Part shown: positions 32,289 to 37,247 of the stretch, piece by piece
Layout: every line of letters starts with the position of its first letter
Position numbering within the stretch: the first letter of the stretch is position 1
NCBI GenBank assembly: GCA_019694155.1
Contig: JAIBCN010000207.1
Span: 1 to 37,247 of the forward strand
DNA: 37,247 nucleotides
Direction: 5' to 3'
From: Vicinamibacteria bacterium
GTDB lineage: Bacteria > Acidobacteriota > Vicinamibacteria > Fen-336 > JAGNNV01
Notes under the pieces: generated by a model
The model's database searches: none
Told to the model about the DNA's origin: nothing
What the model saw: the letters and a program-made list of their open reading frames with translations, nothing else
Translations under genes and position numbers: made by a program

Positions 32289-32957
32289 ATGCCCAAACTC
32301 CGCGACGCCGCCCATCGTTTCTGGGTCGAATGGATGCAGCCCCTTCTCGTCACCGCCATCGTGCTCGGTTCGTTTCGCTCCGCGGTGGCCGACTGGAACG
32401 ACGTGCCCACGGGCTCCATGCGCCCGACCGTACTCGAAGGCGAGAGGGTGTTCATCAACCGGGCGGCCTACGACCTCAAGGTTCCCTTCACCACGTGGCG
32501 TCTTGCGCAATGGTCGGATCCGAGCCGCGGCGACATCGTGGTCCTCTATTCGCCCCATGACGGCACGCGGCTCCTGAAGCGCGTGGTCGGCGTGCCGGGA
32601 GATCGCATCGAAATGAAGGACAACCGCCTGATCGTGAACGGGACCACCGCCCTGTACCGCGAAACCGCCGCCCCGGACGGCGCCGCCACGGTCTTACAGG
32701 AGTCGGTCTTCAATCGCGCCCATCTCGTCGAGCTCTCCTCCAGCCGCACTGCGGCTTCGACTTTCGGCCCGGTGCTCGTGCCGCCCGCGCAGTACCTGGT
32801 GATGGGCGACAACCGCGACAACAGCTTCGACTCGCGCTACTTCGGGTTCGTGCCCCGCTCGGAGATCCTCGGCCAGGCCACGCGTGTGGTGGCCTCCGTC
32901 GATCCCGCGCGCAGCTTCCGGCCGCGCTTCGAGCGCTTCATGAAAGCGCTGGAGTAG
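32289..32957 (+). CDS. lepB: Signal peptidase I
   Basis: 222 residues from ATG 32289 (MPKLRDAAHRFW); the frame is open further upstream but without conserved sequence. One membrane span (about 14-32), then the catalytic Ser43 in VPTGSMRPTV, the general base Lys97 in LLKRVVGVPGD, and MGDNRDNSFDSRYFGFV (box E). All S26 motifs are present. It cleaves Sec and Tat signal peptides at the outer face of the inner membrane, and so would process the many exported hydrolases in this window. The last 20 bases overlap the end of the convergent SulP gene. Confidence 0.95.
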   Translation: MPKLRDAAHRFWVEWMQPLLVTAIVLGSFRSAVADWNDVPTGSMRPTVLEGERVFINRAAYDLKVPFTTWRLAQWSDPSRGDIVVLYSPHDGTRLLKRVVGVPGDRIEMKDNRLIVNGTTALYRETAAPDGAATVLQESVFNRAHLVELSSSRTAASTFGPVLVPPAQYLVMGDNRDNSFDSRYFGFVPRSEILGQATRVVASVDPARSFRPRFERFMKALE

Positions 32958-34611
32958 GAGCCTTCCCGGAGGACCTGCGGTCGGAGGCGACCTCCGCGGC
33001 CGCCGCCTGATCGCCGAGCAGCACTCTCGCGCGACGGAAAGCGGACTCGCGGTCGGGCAGCAGGTTTTCCGCCCCGAGCACCGGGAGCAGGCTTTGCAGG
33101 ACGCGCTCCGGCTGCGCGGGCGCGCCGTAGAGGATCAGGGTGTGGTCGCGGCTCGCCAGGTGGTCGTGGAGCGTCTCGAGCGTGGTGAAAGCAGTGGTGT
33201 CCATGTAGATCACATGGGTCAGGTCGAGCATCACCACCGTCTCGTCGGGCTCCTTCTCGAGCAGCGCGTCGAGCTTCTCGGCCGCGCCGAAGAAGAGCGA
33301 ACCGAAGGCCCGGAAGTGGGCGATCCCCGGCTCGCGCGTGCTGACCCTCTTCACTTCCGTCACCTCGGCGATGTGAGCGATGAGGATGAGGGCGGAGATG
33401 AGCATCCCGAGCTCGACCGCGATGGTGAGGTCGAAGATCACGGTTACGAAGAAGACCGAGAAGAGTTTGAGGTTGCGCGTGAAGGAGTACTGGTGGAACG
33501 TCCGGAAGACGCTCCATTCCCCCATGTCGATGGCGACCGACATCAGGATGGCGGAAAGAGCAGCCAGGGGAACGCTTTTCGCGAGGGGTGCCGCCATCAG
33601 GATGATGAGGAGCAGCACCACCGCGTGGATCATTCCCGCGAGCGGACTGAGCGCCCCGCTCTTGATGTTCGCGGTGGTGCGGGCGATGGCGCCGGTAGCG
33701 GGGATACCGCCAAAAAGGCCGCTCGCGAAGTTCGCGATTCCCTGGGCCATCAGTTCCTGGTTGGCGTCGTGCTTGTCGCGGGTCATCTTGTCCGCGACCA
33801 CCGCGCACAGGAGCGACTCGATGGCGGCGAGGAGAGCGATGGTGAAGGCGGGCACGATGAGATCGCGCAGGTGGGCGAGGGTGACCTCGGGCAGCCCCGG
33901 CGTAGGAAGCGAGCGGGGAATGCCTCCGAATCGCGAGCCGATGGTCTCCACGGGCAGGCTCGCGAGGGCGGTGACCGCGGTGGCCGCCACGAGCAGGATC
34001 ACGGTGGCGGTGGCGCTGCGCGCCCAGGCCTTCGGCCAGAGCCGGAGGAGCAGCAATCCGGTCACGGACATCAGGATGGCGGGCCATTGGGCGGTGGGGA
34101 GATGAGCGAAGAGGGTCTCTGCCATCGAGAAGAACTCAGCGGGAACCTTCTCGACCCTGAGCCCCAGGAAGTCGCGGATCTGGGCGAGGAAGATGAGGAC
34201 CGCGATGCCGTTGGTGAATCCCACGATCACCGGCTGGGGCACGAAACGGATGAGCCCCCCCAGGCGGAAGAACCCCATGGCCATGAGCATGGCGCCCGCC
34301 ATCAGGGTGCAGATGACGAGATTCGCGATGCCGTACCGGTCGACGATGCCGTACACGATGACGATGAAGGCGCCCGTGGGCCCGCCGATCGCGAGCCTCG
34401 TGCCTCCGAGGGCGGAGATCAGGAAACCGGCCACGATGGCGGTGGTGATGCCGGCCTCGGGCTTCACCCCCGAGCCGATGGCGAAGGCCATGGCGAGAGG
34501 GAGGGCGATGATGCCGACCGTGAGCCCGGCGGAAAGGTCGGCGAGGAAGGTGTCGCGGCTGAGGGTCTTGAGAGTATCGACGAGCCGGGGCCGGAACTTC
34601 AGGTGAATCAT
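32938..34611 (-). CDS. SulP-family anion transporter with STAS domain
   Basis: 557 residues from ATG 34609-34611; no clear ribosome site. About residues 20-420 form the SulP membrane domain (DLSAGLTVGIIALPLAMAFA, the family signature near the N-terminus; GGPTGAF; GGIPATGAIARTTANIKSGA). Residues about 440-540 form a cytoplasmic STAS domain (TVVMLDLTHVIYMDTTAFTT). SulP proteins move sulfate, bicarbonate or dicarboxylates; the substrate cannot be told from sequence. The 3' end overlaps lepB convergently by 20 bases. Confidence 0.94.
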   Translation of the reverse strand: MIHLKFRPRLVDTLKTLSRDTFLADLSAGLTVGIIALPLAMAFAIGSGVKPEAGITTAIVAGFLISALGGTRLAIGGPTGAFIVIVYGIVDRYGIANLVICTLMAGAMLMAMGFFRLGGLIRFVPQPVIVGFTNGIAVLIFLAQIRDFLGLRVEKVPAEFFSMAETLFAHLPTAQWPAILMSVTGLLLLRLWPKAWARSATATVILLVAATAVTALASLPVETIGSRFGGIPRSLPTPGLPEVTLAHLRDLIVPAFTIALLAAIESLLCAVVADKMTRDKHDANQELMAQGIANFASGLFGGIPATGAIARTTANIKSGALSPLAGMIHAVVLLLIILMAAPLAKSVPLAALSAILMSVAIDMGEWSVFRTFHQYSFTRNLKLFSVFFVTVIFDLTIAVELGMLISALILIAHIAEVTEVKRVSTREPGIAHFRAFGSLFFGAAEKLDALLEKEPDETVVMLDLTHVIYMDTTAFTTLETLHDHLASRDHTLILYGAPAQPERVLQSLLPVLGAENLLPDRESAFRRARVLLGDQAAAAEVASDRRSSGKAPTPALS

Positions 34612-34658
34612 GCGTCGAGCGAGAGCATCCTGTTCACGGCAAACTCATCTTACAAGCC

Positions 34659-35825
34659 TCAAAGATCCCGCAGCGCTGCTCCCACCGGCATCCGCGCCGC
34701 CCGAACTGCGGGAGGCAGGCCTCCGAGCAGTCCCATGACCAGGGCGAAAGCGAAGCCTCCCGCGAGGAGTTCGGGCGTAATCCGGAAGGCGAAGGACATG
34801 TGCGAGAAGGTCTGGAAGTTCATGGTGCCCGTGGTGATCCCGTTGACGGGCAGGACGATGAGGCAGCCGAGAACGCCGCCGACCGCGGCGATGAGGAGGG
34901 ACTCGATGGTGAAGGAGGCGATCACGTTCGTGGCTCCGAAACCGAGCGCCCGCAGCGTCGCGATCTCGCGGCCGCGCTCCGCGACCGCGGTGTACATGGT
35001 GTTGAGGGCGCCGAAGATCGAGCCGATGGCCATGATGATGACGATGGGCACGCCGATCCCCAGGATCAGGAGAGTGAGCTGCTGCGAGGCCTTCTCGTAG
35101 TACGCGGTCTCGCGGTCGACCTGCGAGGTCATGCGCGGGTCCGTGTTGATGGCGTTCGCGAAGGCCTCGAGCCGGGTCTTGTCGATGAGTGTCGCGGTGA
35201 CGGACTGGGAAACACCCACGGGGCGCTGGAAGGCCTGGCTCAGCAGGGTGGCGTCGCACCAGACCTCCGAATCGAGGGCGCTGCCTCCGGCCTCGAACCG
35301 GCCGACCACCGTCCACTCATGCCCGCCGATCTGAATGGTCCGTCCGACCTCGAGCCCGGCGTAGGCCTTCGCGGCGTTGCTGCCGACGACCGCCTCGTTC
35401 GTGCCGGGGGTGAGAAAACGGCCTTCCGCCACGGTCACGCCGCGGCGAACCGCGAGCACGCGCGGCCCCACGCCACGCACCTGGACGTTGCTGTCGTTGC
35501 CATCGACGCGCGCGGGGAAGACGGCGAGGGCGACCACCTCGGGGCTCACCAGGGCGCCCCGGTCGTCGCGGGCCACGAGAGGATGATCTTCGATGACCCG
35601 CGCCTGCGCGATCGAGACCGCGCTGTCCATCTCCGCGGTGGCGCCCGCCCGTCTCACGATCGCGTTGTCCTCCAGACCGGAGGCGATCAGAGCGGCGCGG
35701 AAGCCGTTCGCGAGGGAGAGCGTCGCCACGAACACCGCGACTGTTCCCGCGATGCCCAGAACCGCGACGAGCGATCCGCTCCACCGCTCGCGGAGGCTCT
35801 CGAGGTTGTAGACGATGGGAATCAC
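34659..35825 (-). CDS. ABC exporter permease, MacB/FtsX type (second permease)
   Basis: 388 residues, GTG start at 35823-35825 overlapping the preceding stop as GTGA. One N-terminal span (about 15-38), a large extracytoplasmic MacB-type periplasmic core domain (about 45-245), then three C-terminal spans typical of FtsX (about 255-285, 305-330 and 350-375) with the coupling stretch AERGREIATLRALGFG. It pairs with the permease at 35822-36964 and the ATPase beyond. MacB-type exporters move peptides, lipoproteins or drugs across the envelope mechanically, without a classical transmembrane channel. Confidence 0.9.
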   Translation of the reverse strand: MIPIVYNLESLRERWSGSLVAVLGIAGTVAVFVATLSLANGFRAALIASGLEDNAIVRRAGATAEMDSAVSIAQARVIEDHPLVARDDRGALVSPEVVALAVFPARVDGNDSNVQVRGVGPRVLAVRRGVTVAEGRFLTPGTNEAVVGSNAAKAYAGLEVGRTIQIGGHEWTVVGRFEAGGSALDSEVWCDATLLSQAFQRPVGVSQSVTATLIDKTRLEAFANAINTDPRMTSQVDRETAYYEKASQQLTLLILGIGVPIVIIMAIGSIFGALNTMYTAVAERGREIATLRALGFGATNVIASFTIESLLIAAVGGVLGCLIVLPVNGITTGTMNFQTFSHMSFAFRITPELLAGGFAFALVMGLLGGLPPAVRAARMPVGAALRDL

Positions 35826-36964
35826 AGGCGCCTCAATGCCTCGATGACGCTCAGCCTCCGCGCGCCGAGAGCGGGGAGGAGCGCGGCGACGAGACCGGTG
35901 GCGAGGATCAGGACCGCCCCGAGGGCGAAGCCCGAAGCCGGGATGTAGAACGCGGGAAAGAACCCGGTCGGATCGCCCCGCAGGGTGAAAAGGTGCGCGG
36001 CCCCCAGGCCAAAGGTCCCACCGATGCAGGCGACGAGCACGCTCTCGATGAAGACGAGCCGGAGCACGAAGTTGTCGGAGAAGCCCACGGCCTTGAGCAC
36101 GGCCAGCTCGCCCGTGCGCTCGCGGACGCTCGCGGCCACGGTGTTGCCGGTGACGAGGAGCAGGGTGAAGAAGACCACGGCCCCGATGGTGACGAGCAGG
36201 AACTTCACGTTGCCCATGGCCTTGATGAAGGACTGGTTCAGCGCGCGCTCGGTCATGGTGCGCGTTTCGTAGGGCGAGTTCGCGAACATGGCGTCGATCT
36301 CCTTCGAGATCCTCACGGTGTCATCGATGCTCCCGATCTTCACGATGTACCAGCCGACCATGTTCGCGATGGTCTCGGGCGCCTTGTCCTTGAGGTAGTC
36401 GTAGCGGAACCAGAACTGGGTGAGGTCGTCGAACTCGCGCGTGCCCGTGTAGATGCCGACGATGTCGAACTCCCACAGACCCGGGTAGATCCCGCCCTGG
36501 AGCGGAACGCGGTCTCCCACCTTCCAGCCGAAGCGTCGCGCGGTCGATTGGCCCACCACCACGCCGGTCTTCGTCCTCAGGAACGCCTCCCACTGGTCCT
36601 TCGGCACCACGAACTCCGGATACAGATTCCTCCAGGTGTCGGGGTCGATCGCGAACTGAGCGAAGAAGTTCTTCGGGTCCTGGTACACGCCGCCGAACCA
36701 CACCCCGAGGCCGCTCGTGACGATACCCGGCACCCGCGCGATCCGGTCGCGGTAGGCGTAGGGGAGGGGCACGATGAAGGAGGTGCGGTTCATGACCACC
36801 AGGCGGTCCGCGCCGCCCGCCGCGACCGCCGAGTCGAAGCTCGTCTGGACCACGACGAGGATCGCGAAGAGGAACAGGGCCACCGCGAATGAGCCGACGG
36901 TCAGGATGGTGCGCGTCTTCTTCCGGCCGAGGCTCGAGAGGAGCAGCGGAAGGAACTTGATCAC
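35822..36964 (-). CDS. ABC exporter permease, MacB/FtsX type (first permease)
   Basis: 380 residues, GTG start at 36962-36964, again overlapping the upstream stop as GTGA. N-terminal span at about 15-40 ([20 protein letters not shown]), a periplasmic domain (about 45-240; [20 protein letters not shown]), and three C-terminal spans with [20 protein letters not shown], the conserved FtsX coupling helix region. Its sequence differs clearly from the second permease, so the exporter is probably a heterodimer. No membrane-fusion gene is visible; it would lie upstream of the ATPase, outside the window. Confidence 0.9.
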   Translation of the reverse strand: MIKFLPLLLSSLGRKKTRTILTVGSFAVALFLFAILVVVQTSFDSAVAAGGADRLVVMNRTSFIVPLPYAYRDRIARVPGIVTSGLGVWFGGVYQDPKNFFAQFAIDPDTWRNLYPEFVVPKDQWEAFLRTKTGVVVGQSTARRFGWKVGDRVPLQGGIYPGLWEFDIVGIYTGTREFDDLTQFWFRYDYLKDKAPETIANMVGWYIVKIGSIDDTVRISKEIDAMFANSPYETRTMTERALNQSFIKAMGNVKFLLVTIGAVVFFTLLLVTGNTVAASVRERTGELAVLKAVGFSDNFVLRLVFIESVLVACIGGTFGLGAAHLFTLRGDPTGFFPAFYIPASGFALGAVLILATGLVAALLPALGARRLSVIEALRRL

Positions 36965-37247
36965 GAGGCTTCGCCCGCGGCTTCGACGAGAACCCCCTTG
37001 TCGAGGTGCAGGGTCTGATCGGCGCGTTCGGCCGCCTTGGGGTCGTGAGTGACCATCAGGATGGTCTTCTTGTGCTCCTGGACCAGCATGTCCATGAGGT
37101 CGAGGATCTCGGACGCGGTTTTGCGGTCGAGGTCGCCCGTGGGTTCGTCGCAGAGGAGGAAGGTGGGGTCGGCCACGATGGCGCGCGCGATGGCCACGCG
37201 CTGCTGCTGGCCGCCGGAGAGCTGGCGGGGGTAGTGATGGATGCGGT
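36961..37247 (-). CDS. ABC transporter ATPase, LolD/MacB type (5' end beyond window)
   Basis: The C-terminal 94 residues are visible; the start lies beyond base 37247. The fragment holds the ABC signature LSGGQQQR, Walker [13 protein letters not shown] with the D-loop, and the H-loop MVTHD. The [14 protein letters not shown] form is typical of the LolD/MacB/FtsE subgroup. It ends in an overlap (GTGA) with the first permease gene, giving the order ATPase-permease-permease. It energises export by the two permeases. Confidence 0.95.
   Translation of the reverse strand, partial: RIHHYPRQLSGGQQQRVAIARAIVADPTFLLCDEPTGDLDRKTASEILDLMDMLVQEHKKTILMVTHDPKAAERADQTLHLDKGVLVEAAGEAS

Noticed and set aside
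33094..35100. A 668-codon open frame on the plus strand opposite the SulP and ABC permease genes
   Set aside because: Composition is His/Glu/Asp/Gly-rich with no motif; it is the antisense shadow of two well-supported genes in GC-rich DNA.

Overview
This is a GC-rich, gene-dense bacterial window. The gene families (TPR-CHAT protein, TolB-type amidohydrolase, D-aminoacylase-like proteins, many exported serine hydrolases, TMEM175, a MacB-like ABC operon) suggest a soil or sediment heterotroph. Acidobacteriota is my best guess and Myxococcota the alternative; this is inference, since no marker gene is present. I see no tRNA, rRNA, CRISPR array, insertion sequence or phage gene.

Layout. (1) 1-3044: a partial pentapeptide-repeat gene and an exported TPR/Sel1 protein, both on the minus strand. 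Between them lies a short remnant of an alpha/beta-hydrolase gene. (2) 3187-11096: a tight four-gene plus-strand operon. It encodes an exported S33-type hydrolase, a 1517-residue fusion of beta-propeller, amidohydrolase and class C-like beta-lactamase, a D-aminoacylase-like protein, and a two-TM DUF3592-like protein. (3) 11121-15193: a divergent pair. One is a Tat-exported M20 carbamoylase-type hydrolase broken by a one-base frameshift. The other is a second fusion, D-aminoacylase-like plus class A beta-lactamase. (4) 15240-17059: a membrane protein and a PKD-like lipoprotein with a clear terminator. (5) 17139-20548: a palindromic promoter, a membrane-anchored beta-lactamase-fold protein that has lost its SxxK motif, a second perfect palindrome, a TetR regulator and another S33 hydrolase. 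(6) 20613-26537: a V4R/TIGR02265-like protein, dipeptidase E, and a three-gene minus-strand operon. That operon encodes a membrane-anchored TPR-CHAT caspase-like protease, a beta-rich unknown and a trypsin-like protein. (7) 26829-32957: small membrane, secreted and zinc-ribbon proteins, a phosphohexomutase, TMEM175 and signal peptidase I. (8) 32938-37247: a SulP transporter and a MacB-like ABC exporter operon that runs off the window.

How the genes may work together. From 3 to 20 kb nearly every enzyme is an exported hydrolase for amide, acyl-amino-acid or peptide bonds, and two of them carry a fused serine beta-lactamase-fold domain. I infer an extracytoplasmic pathway acting on N-acylated or D-amino-acid amides, peptidoglycan fragments or lactams. 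The second candidate system is the CHAT / beta-rich / trypsin-like operon at 21961-26537, which looks like a two-protease cascade.
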